From the NCBI GenBank assembly GCA_001274695.2, contig LARU01000004.1, forward strand, positions 806,001 through 870,000: a stretch of 64,000 nucleotides of DNA, written 5' to 3'. The DNA is from Azoarcus sp. PA01. GTDB taxonomy: Bacteria > Pseudomonadota > Gammaproteobacteria > Burkholderiales > Rhodocyclaceae. Shown here piece after piece: positions 44,203-52,997 of the stretch; position 1 is the first letter of the stretch, and each line of letters begins with the position of its first letter. The notes under the pieces were generated by a model, which saw only the letters and a list, made by a program, of their open reading frames with translations, was not told the DNA's origin and did no database searches. A program made the position numbers and the translations under genes.

Positions 44203-46267
44203 CCGCTTTCCTCCGCTCCTCGCGCGTCGCCAGCCACGCACGCAGCACTTCGGCGACGCTCCACGCCTGCGCGATGCATCCCCCGGCGCGGTGCGGCGGC
44301 TCGGCGTCGTACACCTCGCTGACGCTGCCGACCCCGGCTTCGAGCAGTTGCGCCGGAAACGCCGCGAGCAATTCGCGCGCCCCGACGCGCCCGCGCACGC
44401 GGACCCACGCATCGACGAAATGGCCAATCAGCCACGGCCATACCGTGCCTTGGTGATAGGCCGCGTCGCGTTCGCGCAGCGACCCCTCGTAGCGCGCCTG
44501 GTAACCCGCTTCGGCGGGCGCGAGCGTGCGCAACCCGAGCGGGGTCAGCAGTGCGCGCTCGACCGCGGCGAGCACGTCGTCCCAGTGGTGCTTGTCGAGC
44601 ACCGGATGCGTCAGTGACAGCGCGAAGATCTGGTTCGGTCGCAGGCTCGCGTCGTCGCCGGCCGGCCCGTCGATGACGTCCACGAGGTGACCGCGCTCAG
44701 GCGACCAGAAGCGCGCGTTGAACGCCCCGTGGACCCGGTCCGCGAGCGCGTCGCAGCCGTCGTCGGCGACGCCGAGCAGCCGCGCCCAGCCGGCCATCAG
44801 CCGCAGCGCGTTGTACCACAGCGCCTGGATCTCGACCGGCTTGCCGCGCCGCGGCGTCACCACCCAGTCGTCGACTTTCGCGTCCATCCACGTCAGCTGA
44901 TAGCCTTCAGCGCCGGCACGCAGCAACCCGTCGCGCGGATCGACGCCGATGCCGAAGCGCGTGCCGCGCACGTGATGCGCGACGACGTCCTGCAGCGCCG
45001 GATAGAGCTCTCCGACGAGGGCGATGTCCCCCGTGCGCAGCACGTAACGTTCGAGCGCGTGGAAATACCACAGCGTCGCATCGACCGTGTGATACAGCGC
45101 TTCGCGCCCGCCTTCAGGGAACAGATTCGGCAGCAGTCCGTCGCGGATATAGCCCGCGAACGTGCGCAGGATCGCCCTCGCCTCGTCGAGCCGGGCCGTG
45201 CACAACGTCAGCCCTTCGAGCGAGATCATCGTGTCTCGCCCCCAGTCGTTGAACCAGTGATAACCGGCGATCACCGAGCGGAACGCGTTCTCGCCCGACC
45301 GCCCGCCAGGCGGCTCATCCCTGCGGCTGCCCGGCAGCACGATGAACGGGTCCGCGGCCAGCACAAGCCGCTGCGCGACTTCGTCGGCGTCGTCAAACCC
45401 GCCGTGCGCAAGCAGGGCGTCGAGCCGCGCACGCTCGGCGTCGAACCACGCGCCCGCGTCGAGCCCTGGCAACTCGGCGTCCGTCGTCGCGAAAAACGCC
45501 GCGTCGCGCTCGGGGCCCAGGTCGAACGACCACTCGCCCGGGCTGTGCATGTGCTCGACGTGGTCGTAGCCGCGATCGCGCTCGACGCGCAAGAGCACCT
45601 CGCGGTCGATCTGCCACTCCTCGACGAACGCGTTGTTGTCCGGCCGTACCGCGACGCGCAACATGATGTCGCGCGCCGGCTGTCGGAGCCGCAGGACCTG
45701 TCCGCCGTCTTGCGCCGTCGTGCGCTCGAGCTCGCACGGCCGCGCTTCGTCGCATACCAGCACCGCGTCCTGACGGCGAGACCCGACGTAGATCCGTATG
45801 CGCATCCGTCGCGCCGGCCCGTCGAGCAGCCGCCATCGCACGCACACTGCGTTGCGTCCATGCGGCATCACGATCGACCGCTCGACGATGCTGCCGTCGA
45901 TGTCGAACACCCACACCGGCGTCAGCCCGTCGAGCCGGAATTCGCGCAGGTGGCGTTCGGCAACACCTTTGCGCATGCCGTCGATGAACTCGGCGCCCCC
46001 GAGATTGACCGGCCCGGCGGAGGTCTCGACAAGTTCATCGAGCCGCGACAGCGCGACATAGCGCCCTTTCGGCTCCGAGAGACTGGGCACGAACAATCCG
46101 TGATAGCGACGCGTCGGCACGCCGAGGAGGCTTCCTGACGCGAAGCCGCCGAGCCCGTTCGTCACGAGCCATTCCCGCTCGCGCAGCGCGGCCGGATCGC
46201 CGCCCGCCTTCCACGGCGGCACGAGCGGAACGAGCGGGCGAGAAGTCATCGGTTGTTCGTGGTCCAT
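44195..46267 (-). CDS. Amylo-alpha-1,6-glucosidase / glycogen-debranching-type enzyme
   Basis: 690 residues. N-terminal beta-rich domain (LVTNGLGGFASGSLLGVPTR) and C-terminal (alpha/alpha)6 barrel of the GDE-C type: GYHWFNDWGRDTMISLEGLT, TVDATLWYFHALERYV, YHQGTVWPWLIGHFVDAW. These carry the acidic catalytic residues of GH133-type enzymes. It cleaves alpha-1,6 branch points. Start choice is uncertain: ATG 46267 (MDHEQP) or ATG 46249 (MTSRPLV), neither with a strong ribosome site. It overlaps the GH13 gene downstream and is probably co-transcribed with it and the App1-like gene. Confidence 0.85.
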   Translation of the reverse strand: MDHEQPMTSRPLVPLVPPWKAGGDPAALREREWLVTNGLGGFASGSLLGVPTRRYHGLFVPSLSEPKGRYVALSRLDELVETSAGPVNLGGAEFIDGMRKGVAERHLREFRLDGLTPVWVFDIDGSIVERSIVMPHGRNAVCVRWRLLDGPARRMRIRIYVGSRRQDAVLVCDEARPCELERTTAQDGGQVLRLRQPARDIMLRVAVRPDNNAFVEEWQIDREVLLRVERDRGYDHVEHMHSPGEWSFDLGPERDAAFFATTDAELPGLDAGAWFDAERARLDALLAHGGFDDADEVAQRLVLAADPFIVLPGSRRDEPPGGRSGENAFRSVIAGYHWFNDWGRDTMISLEGLTLCTARLDEARAILRTFAGYIRDGLLPNLFPEGGREALYHTVDATLWYFHALERYVLRTGDIALVGELYPALQDVVAHHVRGTRFGIGVDPRDGLLRAGAEGYQLTWMDAKVDDWVVTPRRGKPVEIQALWYNALRLMAGWARLLGVADDGCDALADRVHGAFNARFWSPERGHLVDVIDGPAGDDASLRPNQIFALSLTHPVLDKHHWDDVLAAVERALLTPLGLRTLAPAEAGYQARYEGSLRERDAAYHQGTVWPWLIGHFVDAWVRVRGRVGARELLAAFPAQLLEAGVGSVSEVYDAEPPHRAGGCIAQAWSVAEVLRAWLATREERRKADG

Positions 46268-46424
46268 GCCGAAAGGACCGCAGCCGCACCGCCGCGTTCG
46301 CACATTTCCCGATCTGCGGGGTCGCCGCCTTGATCGCTGCGGCGCCCACGCCAAATTTGCGGCAGCCGAGCGCTGGCCCTCCCGTCAGCCGCAGAGGGGT
46401 GCGGAAAACGACCGGCGGAAGCGA

Positions 46425-46430
46425 TATAAT
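46425..46430 (+). promoter_or_regulatory. Candidate -10 box of the riboswitch-tonB transcript
   Basis: TATAAT with transcription expected near 46437, just before the riboswitch aptamer. The -35 region is weak. Confidence 0.5.
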
Positions 46431-46436
46431 CGGCCC

Positions 46437-46600
46437 GCTCGAAGGTGCCGCGACGATCGATGCCGCGGAGAATCGGGAAGCAGGTGAAATTCCTGCGCTG
46501 CCCCCGCAACGGTAAATGCGCGCCTTGCGCAAAGCCCGGAGACCGGCCTTCCTGATGGTGACTGCGTTGCGGGCCGGCCGCGCAGCACGTGCCTCGTGCC
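46437..46600 (+). ncRNA. Cobalamin riboswitch
   Basis: Conserved core pieces occur in the right order: GAATCGGGAAGCAGGTGAAA (46470-46489), CTGCCCCCGCAACGGTAAAT, and the B12 box AGCCCGGAGACCGGCC (46533-46548). These match adenosylcobalamin-riboswitch consensus segments. A GC-rich hairpin follows (about 46562-46590) that could form the kissing partner or sequester the ribosome site of tonB. The outer ends are approximate. Binding of cobalamin should lower expression of the downstream gene. Confidence 0.93.
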
Positions 46601-46640
46601 CGTGCCAGCCCCGCATTCGACAACCTTTACGCGGGATTCA

Positions 46641-47441
46641 ATGGGCTCACCCGGTTCTCGATCCGCCTGGTCCGGCGGCAATGCCGCCCGCCAGCGGTTC
46701 TCGTCGGTTCAGTGGGGAGCGCTGGCTTTCGTCGCCGGCGCCCACGCGGCCGGGCTGCTCGCGCTGTCAGGTCTCGGCGGCCCTGCCCCGGCCCGGGTTC
46801 CGCCTTCCGCCCCGGCGACCCTCAGCGTGCGCCTGATCGCCCCGCCGGCGCCGGCAGCCCCTCCGTCCGTGACGCCAGTGCCCGTGGACGCGCCGCCTGT
46901 TGCGACGATCGCACCGCGCAGCACCGTCGCAAAACCGGCAACGCGCCCTGCGCGCCGTCCCCCGGCGCCGCCGCGAACGTCGCCTCGCCCGTCCCCGGCG
47001 CCGGCCCCGCCCGCCGACGCACTTCCGCATCCCGACGAGCCACCCCTGCCCGTCGCCGACGCTGCGCCCTCCTCGTCACTTTCCGGCAGTGCAGCGGCTC
47101 CCGACATGCCCGCTCCGGCACCTACGCCACCGACTGCGCAAGCGACGACCCTTGCAGTGACTCCCGCGAGCTTCGATGCCGCATATCTGCATAACCCGGC
47201 GCCGACCTATCCGCGATCGTCGCGACGACGCGGCGACGAAGGAAAAGTCATCCTCAAGGTGCATGTACTCGGCGACGGCAGCGCCGACGCCGTGGAAGTG
47301 GCGGAAAGCAGCGGCCATCCGCGCCTCGACGATGCGGCACGCCAAGCCGTGCGCAACTGGCGTTTCGCGCCCGCGCAGCGCGGACAGGTGCCGATCGACA
47401 GCTGGCTGCGCGTTCCGATCGTGTTCCGTCTCGACGATTGA
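46641..47441 (+). CDS. tonB: TonB energy-transducing protein
   Basis: 266 residues. One N-terminal membrane anchor (about 22-40, WGALAFVAGAHAAGLLALSG), a long Pro/Ala-rich periplasmic spacer (about 45-165) and a TonB C-terminal domain (YPRSSRRRGDEGKVILKVHV to LRVPIVFRLDD). The start ATG 46641 is preferred; an upstream in-frame GTG at 46596 lies inside the riboswitch region. It transfers proton-motive energy to outer-membrane receptors. Control by a cobalamin riboswitch suggests dedication to corrinoid uptake, though no receptor or exbBD gene is next to it. Confidence 0.9.
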   Translation: MGSPGSRSAWSGGNAARQRFSSVQWGALAFVAGAHAAGLLALSGLGGPAPARVPPSAPATLSVRLIAPPAPAAPPSVTPVPVDAPPVATIAPRSTVAKPATRPARRPPAPPRTSPRPSPAPAPPADALPHPDEPPLPVADAAPSSSLSGSAAAPDMPAPAPTPPTAQATTLAVTPASFDAAYLHNPAPTYPRSSRRRGDEGKVILKVHVLGDGSADAVEVAESSGHPRLDDAARQAVRNWRFAPAQRGQVPIDSWLRVPIVFRLDD

Positions 47442-47474
47442 CTGCGCCAACAGTGCGCCGCGCCAGCAGTTCGA

Positions 47475-47684
47475 TTACGCCGGCGCGTCGAAACCGGCAT
47501 CCTCGACCGCCTCGCGCAGCTGCTGCTCGGACACCGTCGCCGGGTCGTACTGCACGCGCGCCTGCGCGGACTCCAGCGACACGGTGGCGTCCGCGACACC
47601 GGGGAGCGCTTTCAGCGCCGCCGTGACGCTGTTCACACACCCGCCACAGCTCATTCCTTCGACTCTGATTACTGTTTCGACCAT
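47475..47684 (-). CDS. Copper chaperone (single HMA domain, CopZ-like)
   Basis: 69 residues forming one heavy-metal-associated domain with VEGMSCGGCVNSVTAAL: the MxCxxC metal site. Cytosolic Cu(I) carrier expected to hand copper to the CopA ATPase encoded 25 bp upstream. AGGAG lies 8 nt before the ATG at 47684 (a GTG one codon earlier is also possible). Confidence 0.9.
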   Translation of the reverse strand: MVETVIRVEGMSCGGCVNSVTAALKALPGVADATVSLESAQARVQYDPATVSEQQLREAVEDAGFDAPA

Positions 47685-47709
47685 CACGAGTTCTCCTGTC
47701 CACCGAAAA

Positions 47710-50121
47710 TCACCGACCTGGCCGCCACCGCTTGAGCAACAGTGAATTGGTGACGACCGACACCGAGCTCATCGCCATCGCCGCACCCGCGATCACCGGA
47801 TTGAGCAATCCGAACGCAGCGAGCGGGATGCCGAGTATGTTGTAAATGAACGCGAAAAAGAGATTCTGCCGGATCTTGGACAAGGTCGCGCGCGACAGGT
47901 CGATCGCGTCGGCGACACCGTGCAGGCTGTTCCTCACGAGCGTGATGTCGGCCGCCTCGACCGCAACGTCCGCTCCGACCCCGATCGCGAACGACACATC
48001 GGCGGCCGCGAGCGCCGGCGCGTCGTTGATGCCGTCACCGGCCATCCCGATTCGTTCGCCGCCCTGGGCAAACGTCTGCACCGCAGCGGCCTTGTCTGCC
48101 GGCATCACGCCCGCCTGCCACTCGTCGACGCCGGTTTCGCGAGCGATCGCCGCCGCCGTGGCGGCGTGGTCGCCGGTCAGCATCACGACCCGCAGGCCGC
48201 GCGCTTTCAGGCGCGCCACGGCGCTCGCCGAATCCTGGCGCACGCGATCGGCGACCGCGATCACGCCGGCGTAACGACCGTCGACGGCGACCGCGACCAT
48301 CGTCTTGCCGGCCGCCGCGAGATGCTCCCAGGAGGCGCCCGACATGTCGATGCCCCGCTCGACGAGGAAAGCCGGCGTACCGAGCACGACGTGCCGTCCA
48401 TCGACCGAGCCCGACAGCCCCTTGCCCGGCTCCGCGAGGCTGTCTCCGGCCGACGCAATCGTTGCGCCTGCGGCGCGCGCCTCGGCGACAACCGCCGCAG
48501 CGATCGGGTGCGCGCTGGCCTGTTCCAGCGCGGCCGCGATGCCGAGGAGGCTCGTCCGGTCCCATCCGTCGATCGGCACGACATCGCTGACCGCCGGCGT
48601 GCCTTCGGTCAGCGTGCCCGTCTTGTCGACGACGAGCACGCGGATTTTCTCGGCGAGTTCGAGCGCTTCGGCGTTCTTGACGAGCATGCCGGCGCGCGCG
48701 CCCTGCCCGGTCCCGACCATGATCGCCGTCGGCGTCGCGAGGCCCAGCGCGCACGGGCACGCGATCACGAGCACGGCGACCGCGCTGATCAGCGCCTGCG
48801 CGAAATCGCCGCCGAGCCACCACCACGAGACGAACGTGACGACGGCAATGCCGACCACCACCGGCACGAACACCGCCGCGATGCGGTCCGCGAGGCGCTG
48901 CACCGGCGCTTTCGAGCCCTGCGCCTGCTCGACCATGCGGATGATGCCGGCGAGCAGCGTGTGGGCGCCGACGCCGGTCGCCCGGCAGCGCAACACCCCT
49001 TCCCCGTTGAGCGTCGCGGCGAACACCTTGTCACCGGGGCGCTTGTCGATCGGCATGCTCTCGCCGGTCAGCATCGCCTCGTTGAGCGCCGACGCGCCGG
49101 ACACGACTTCGCCATCGACCGGCACGGCATCTCCCGGCCGCACGACGAAGAGATCCGCCGGCTTCAGACTGTCGACCGGAACCGCGACCAGTTCGCCGGC
49201 GCGCTCGACATGCGCGACCCTCGGCTGCAGGCGCAGCAGCGCATCGAGCGCAGCGGTGGTGCGGGCCTTCGCCCGCGCCTCGAGCAGCTTGCCGAGCAGA
49301 ATCAGCGTGATGATCATCGCCGAGGCTTCGTAATACACGTGCAGGTCATGGCGGCCGAACAGCGTGACGATCGCGCTGTAGCTCCAGGCCATGCTCGTGC
49401 CGAGCACGACCAGCACGTCCATGTTCGCGCCCCCTCCTCGCACCGAGGACCACGCGCCGCGGTAAAAGCGCGCGCCGATCCAGAACTGCACCGGCGTCGC
49501 GAGCATCAGCTGCAGCCAGCGCGGGAGGAACTCGTGATGGGCGTCGGCCGTCCAGCCCCCGCCGAACATCGCGGGCATCTGGGCAGCGAGTGGCAGCGTC
49601 AGCAGCACCGCGATCCAGAAGTGCCGCAGCTCGGCTTTCCACGCCGCCGCCTGTCGCAAACGCACCTGCTGCCGGTCCGCAAGCCCGGTTTCCGCCGCAG
49701 CAAAACCGGCCCGCTGCACGGCATCCTTCATCGCCTCGACCGTTACCAGACCGGGCTGGTAACGCACGGTCGCGCGCTCGGTCGCGAAATTCACCCCCGC
49801 CTCGACGCCCGGCAGCCGGTTGAGGACTTTTTCGAGCCGCGCGGCGCACGCGGCGCAGGTCATGCCCGAAATCGCCAGCTCGAGCGTCGCCGCCGGAACA
49901 TCGAAGCCCGCCTTGCGGATCGCCGCGACGACCTCGGCCGGGCCCGCCTCTGCGCCGGAGAAATTGACGCGCGCTTTCTCGGCCGCGAGATTCACGTTCG
50001 CGCTGACGCCGGGCAGGCGGTTCAGCACTTTCTCGATCCGTGCAGCGCAGGCGGCGCAGGTCATGCCCGACACCGGCAGTTCGATTGCAGCGTTGCGCGG
50101 ATCCATCACGGGATTGTTCAT
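47710..50121 (-). CDS. copA: Copper-translocating P1B-type ATPase with two HMA domains
   Basis: 803 residues from the ATG at 50121. Two N-terminal HMA domains (each GMTCAACAARIEKVLNRLPG-like, at about residues 15-80 and 80-145), then eight membrane helices. Hallmarks: VIACPCALGLATPTA (CPC metal path), phosphorylation motif DKTGTLTEG, TGES actuator loop (AMLTGESMPI), ATP-binding HP in ASAHPIAAA, and GDGINDAPAL. It exports Cu(I) from the cytosol; in bacteria with cbb3 oxidase a similar ATPase (CcoI/FixI) loads the oxidase, and this protein might serve either purpose. Divergent from the MerR-family gene that should control it. Confidence 0.92.
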   Translation of the reverse strand: MNNPVMDPRNAAIELPVSGMTCAACAARIEKVLNRLPGVSANVNLAAEKARVNFSGAEAGPAEVVAAIRKAGFDVPAATLELAISGMTCAACAARLEKVLNRLPGVEAGVNFATERATVRYQPGLVTVEAMKDAVQRAGFAAAETGLADRQQVRLRQAAAWKAELRHFWIAVLLTLPLAAQMPAMFGGGWTADAHHEFLPRWLQLMLATPVQFWIGARFYRGAWSSVRGGGANMDVLVVLGTSMAWSYSAIVTLFGRHDLHVYYEASAMIITLILLGKLLEARAKARTTAALDALLRLQPRVAHVERAGELVAVPVDSLKPADLFVVRPGDAVPVDGEVVSGASALNEAMLTGESMPIDKRPGDKVFAATLNGEGVLRCRATGVGAHTLLAGIIRMVEQAQGSKAPVQRLADRIAAVFVPVVVGIAVVTFVSWWWLGGDFAQALISAVAVLVIACPCALGLATPTAIMVGTGQGARAGMLVKNAEALELAEKIRVLVVDKTGTLTEGTPAVSDVVPIDGWDRTSLLGIAAALEQASAHPIAAAVVAEARAAGATIASAGDSLAEPGKGLSGSVDGRHVVLGTPAFLVERGIDMSGASWEHLAAAGKTMVAVAVDGRYAGVIAVADRVRQDSASAVARLKARGLRVVMLTGDHAATAAAIARETGVDEWQAGVMPADKAAAVQTFAQGGERIGMAGDGINDAPALAAADVSFAIGVGADVAVEAADITLVRNSLHGVADAIDLSRATLSKIRQNLFFAFIYNILGIPLAAFGLLNPVIAGAAMAMSSVSVVTNSLLLKRWRPGR

Positions 50122-50193
50122 TGGTCGACTCTGCAAAACACCGAAGGTCAGCGGTCCGCGGAAACGATGTTGCGGGCCGCAGCTGTCGGTGGC

Positions 50194-50225
50194 AGTCTAG
50201 ACCCTGTACCGAAGTACGGAGTCAA
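50194..50225 (-). promoter_or_regulatory. MerR-type promoter-operator of copA
   Basis: On the minus strand TTGACT (50225-50220) and TAGACT (50199-50194) are separated by 20 bp (19 bp if CTAGAC is used as the -10). The stretched spacer contains the dyad ACTCCGTAC-TTC-GGTACAGGGT. An over-long spacer bent by the activator is the defining feature of MerR-family control. The first 12 bases, TTGACTCCGTAC, are the same as in the classical mer operator. It ends 6 bp before the regulator's ATG, so the same site could autoregulate. Confidence 0.82.
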
Positions 50226-50230
50226 CTCCC

Positions 50231-50635
50231 ATGAGCAGCGAAATCACAATCGGCACGCTGGCACGTTCTGCCGGCGTCGGCGTCGAAACCGTGCGCTACT
50301 ACCAGCGTCGCGGCCTGCTGGCGACGGCAGGCACGAAGAAAGGCGCGTTTCGCGTCTATGGCGGCGCGGAGCTCGCGCGCCTGCGTTTCATCCGCCGCGC
50401 CCAGACCCTCGGTTTCAAGCTCGATGAAATCGCCAGCCTGCTCGCCCTCGACGAGGAAACCGACCGCGAAAGTGCACGAGCCCTGGCGAGGGCGAAGATT
50501 GCGGATGTCGAAGAGCGCATCCGGCAACTGCAGAGCGTGCATTCCGCCTTGCAGGAGCTCGTCAGCTGCTGCGAGCACACGGAAGCACCGGCGCCGTGTC
50601 CGATCCTGCGCACCCTCGGCGGGGAAGCTGACTGA
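50231..50635 (+). CDS. MerR-family metal-responsive regulator (CueR/MerR-like)
   Basis: 134 residues. N-terminal winged helix-turn-helix (ITIGTLARSAGVGVETVRYY), long dimerisation helix (about 80-112) and a C-terminal metal loop with CCEHTEAPAPC (Cys113, Cys114, Cys123). Context, divergent from copA, argues for copper control. The Cys114-x8-Cys123 spacing is that of MerR (117/126) rather than CueR (112-x7-120), while the third MerR ligand (Cys82) is missing. The inducing metal is therefore not certain. Confidence 0.85.
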   Translation: MSSEITIGTLARSAGVGVETVRYYQRRGLLATAGTKKGAFRVYGGAELARLRFIRRAQTLGFKLDEIASLLALDEETDRESARALARAKIADVEERIRQLQSVHSALQELVSCCEHTEAPAPCPILRTLGGEAD

Positions 50636-50675
50636 CAAAGGGGCATGCGGAGCACGGTTCGCTCGCCGCGTGCCT

Positions 50676-51386
50676 TCAGACTTCGCAGACCACCCCGCTC
50701 CACAGCTTGCCCCCGAGCGTCGGCGCGTTGAGCAGCCCGAATACTCCGAACCCGAGCACCAGCAGACCGGCGGCAAAGCGGATTTTGCCGTTGCGCGTGA
50801 CCTCCCGGAAGCGCTTGAAGAGCATTCCCGCGAGCATCAGGTTCGGCAGCGTTCCGAGCCCGAACGCCAGCATCAGGCCGGCGCCGCGCCCCGCCGAACC
50901 GGTGACGAGCGCCGTGGTCAGGACGCTATACACGAGGCCGCACGGCAGGAACCCCCACAACAGGCCGAGGGGCAGGGCCTGAGCTGCCGAACGTGCCGGC
51001 AGGAAGCGCCGCGTCAGGGGTTGAACCACCCGCCACAGCCGCAGCCCGACCCGCTCCACCGGAGTCAATAGACGCGTGAAGCCGGTCAGGTACAAGCCGA
51101 GCGCGATGAGCATCAGGTTCGCCAGCACATACAGGCCGAGCTGGACCGGCAGCACGTCGTTGAACAGCAGGCCGACGGTGCCGAGCGCGCCGAGCACCGC
51201 GCCGAGCAGGGTATAGGTGGCGATGCGCCCGAGATTGTAGGCGAGGTGGATCGGCCACTGCCGACGCGTGTCGCCCGGCATGCGCACCGAAGTCATCGCC
51301 CCGACGATCCCCCCGCACATGCTTACGCAATGAGTTCCGCCAAGCAGGCCGATGAGGAAAACTGCGATATAACCGGTTTCAGGCAT
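50676..51386 (-). CDS. TauE/SafE-like membrane protein (heavy-metal/cytochrome-biogenesis type)
   Basis: 236 residues, about six membrane segments. The first helix carries FLIGLLGGTHCVSMCGGIVG, a Cys-x3-Met-Cys pattern typical of the SafE/UreH-2 group that lies beside ccoGHIS, hemN and fnr genes in betaproteobacteria. Related proteins help copper delivery for cbb3 oxidase assembly. A second conserved block is LPLGLLWGFLPCGLVYSVL. The gene is between the MerR-family gene and hemN; its annotation as a sulfite exporter would be misleading. Confidence 0.82.
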   Translation of the reverse strand: MPETGYIAVFLIGLLGGTHCVSMCGGIVGAMTSVRMPGDTRRQWPIHLAYNLGRIATYTLLGAVLGALGTVGLLFNDVLPVQLGLYVLANLMLIALGLYLTGFTRLLTPVERVGLRLWRVVQPLTRRFLPARSAAQALPLGLLWGFLPCGLVYSVLTTALVTGSAGRGAGLMLAFGLGTLPNLMLAGMLFKRFREVTRNGKIRFAAGLLVLGFGVFGLLNAPTLGGKLWSGVVCEV

Positions 51387-51486
51387 CAGGGGGCATCGAA
51401 TACAAGCGAAGGCGACGCGGAACCCGCGACAGAAAACGCTTCTATTCTAACACTCCCCCGCCGCGAGGCTCCGCCCGACGGCGCGG

Positions 51487-52878
51487 TCAGATCACCTTGG
51501 AGTAGCGAGCGCGCTCCCGATCGGCCCGCAGATACCGGTCGAACACCATCGCGATGCCACGCACCAAAAGACGGCCTGCCGGCATGACGGTGATCCACTT
51601 GTCGGTAACCTCGACGAGCCCGGCCTCTTCCATTGCACGCAGGTCCTGCAATTCTTCGGCGAAATATTCGTTGAACTGGATCAGGTGCGCGATTTCGATC
51701 GAATCGATCGAAAGCTCGAAATGACACATCAGCGCCTGGATAATCGACCGGCGCAGCAGGTCGTCGGCCGTCAGCTCGATGCCGCGCAGCACCGGCAGTT
51801 CGTTGCGATCGAGCGCGTCGTAATACTCGTCGAGCGACTTGTAGTTTTGCGAATATACCGGTCCGATCTTGCCGATCGCGGACACGCCGAACGCGAGCAG
51901 GTCGCATTCGGCCTGCGTCGAATAGCCCTGGAAGTTCCGATGCAGCCGGCCCTGGCGCTGCGCCACGGTCAACTCGTCGTCCGGCTTCGCGAAGTGATCC
52001 ATGCCGATATACACGTAGCCTGCTTCGGTCAGCCGGCGGATCGCCAGTTGCAGGATCTGCAGCTTCGTGTCCGAAGTGGGCATATCGACGACGGTGATGC
52101 GCCGTTGGGGCTTGAACAGACCCGGCAGATGCGCATAGCTGTAAAGCGAAATGCGGTCCGGGGACAGCGCGAGAACCTGCTCGAGCGTGCGGTTGAAGCT
52201 GATGATGTTCTGCTTCGGCAGCCCGTAGATCAGATCCAGGCTGATCGACTTGAAGCCGGTCGCCCGGGCCGAGTCGATGACCAGCTTGGTTTCGTCGAAG
52301 CTCTGCACGCGATTGACCGCGACCTGGACGTCCTCGTTGAAGTCCTGCACGCCGACGCTCATGCGGTTGAAACCCAGGTCGGCAAGCAGCTTGACCGTTT
52401 CGAAGTCGACTTTGCGCGGGTCCACTTCGATCGAGTATTCGCCGTTCGGCACCAGCGTGAAGCGCGAACGGACGGAATCCATCAGCTGGCGCAACTCGTC
52501 GTGCGAAAGAAAAGTCGGCGTTCCGCCTCCGAGGTGCAGCTGGGTGACCTGGTGGCTGCCGCCGAGCGCCTCGGCCTGCATGCCGATTTCTTTATCCAGG
52601 TATTTCAGATACTTGGCGGAACGGGCATGATCCTTCGTGATGATCTTGTTACACGCGCAGTAGTAGCAAATCGTGTTACAAAATGGGATGTGGAAGTATA
52701 ATGAAAGAGGTTTGCTTACCCCGCCCACCGCACGCTGGGCAAGCCAGTCGCGGAGGGCGCGGTCATCGAAGGCTTCGACGAAGCGGTCGGCGGTCGGATA
52801 GGACGTATAGCGCGGCCCGTTGATATCGAAGCGGCGGATCAGCTGCGGGTCGAATACAAGATCGTTCTGGCTGGTCAT
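51487..52878 (-). CDS. hemN: Oxygen-independent coproporphyrinogen III dehydrogenase
   Basis: 463 residues. Radical SAM enzyme of anaerobic haem synthesis. FHIPFCNTICYYCACNKI holds the CxxxCxxCxC signature; the N-terminus PRYTSYPTADRF and LHLGGGTPTFLS are standard HemN blocks, and the C-terminal HemN domain runs from about 370. ATG 52878 is chosen. It is divergent from fnr with an FNR-type site in between, so expression should rise when oxygen falls, supplying haem for cytochromes and nitrite reductase. Confidence 0.96.
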   Translation of the reverse strand: MTSQNDLVFDPQLIRRFDINGPRYTSYPTADRFVEAFDDRALRDWLAQRAVGGVSKPLSLYFHIPFCNTICYYCACNKIITKDHARSAKYLKYLDKEIGMQAEALGGSHQVTQLHLGGGTPTFLSHDELRQLMDSVRSRFTLVPNGEYSIEVDPRKVDFETVKLLADLGFNRMSVGVQDFNEDVQVAVNRVQSFDETKLVIDSARATGFKSISLDLIYGLPKQNIISFNRTLEQVLALSPDRISLYSYAHLPGLFKPQRRITVVDMPTSDTKLQILQLAIRRLTEAGYVYIGMDHFAKPDDELTVAQRQGRLHRNFQGYSTQAECDLLAFGVSAIGKIGPVYSQNYKSLDEYYDALDRNELPVLRGIELTADDLLRRSIIQALMCHFELSIDSIEIAHLIQFNEYFAEELQDLRAMEEAGLVEVTDKWITVMPAGRLLVRGIAMVFDRYLRADRERARYSKVI

Positions 52879-52932
52879 GGTTGTATCGCTCGGGTGCGTT
52901 TCGTACGATCGCAAAAAGCAGCGCCGCGGGGG

Positions 52933-52946
52933 TTGACGTGGATCAA
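52933..52946. promoter_or_regulatory. FNR-type binding site between hemN and fnr
   Basis: TTGACGTGGATCAA; the consensus is TTGATNNNNATCAA, so only one half-site base differs. It lies 54 bp from the hemN start and 51 bp from the fnr start, and could activate hemN and autoregulate fnr. Confidence 0.8.
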
Positions 52947-52997
52947 CGGACTTCCCTGGCAATCGCAAGTCGGACTTGAACAGAGGGCATTATTATC

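Noticed and set aside
50676..51386. Function as a sulfite exporter for the TauE/SafE-like protein
   Set aside because: The Cys/Met-rich first helix and its position next to hemN and fnr fit the cytochrome oxidase/copper-associated subgroup better.
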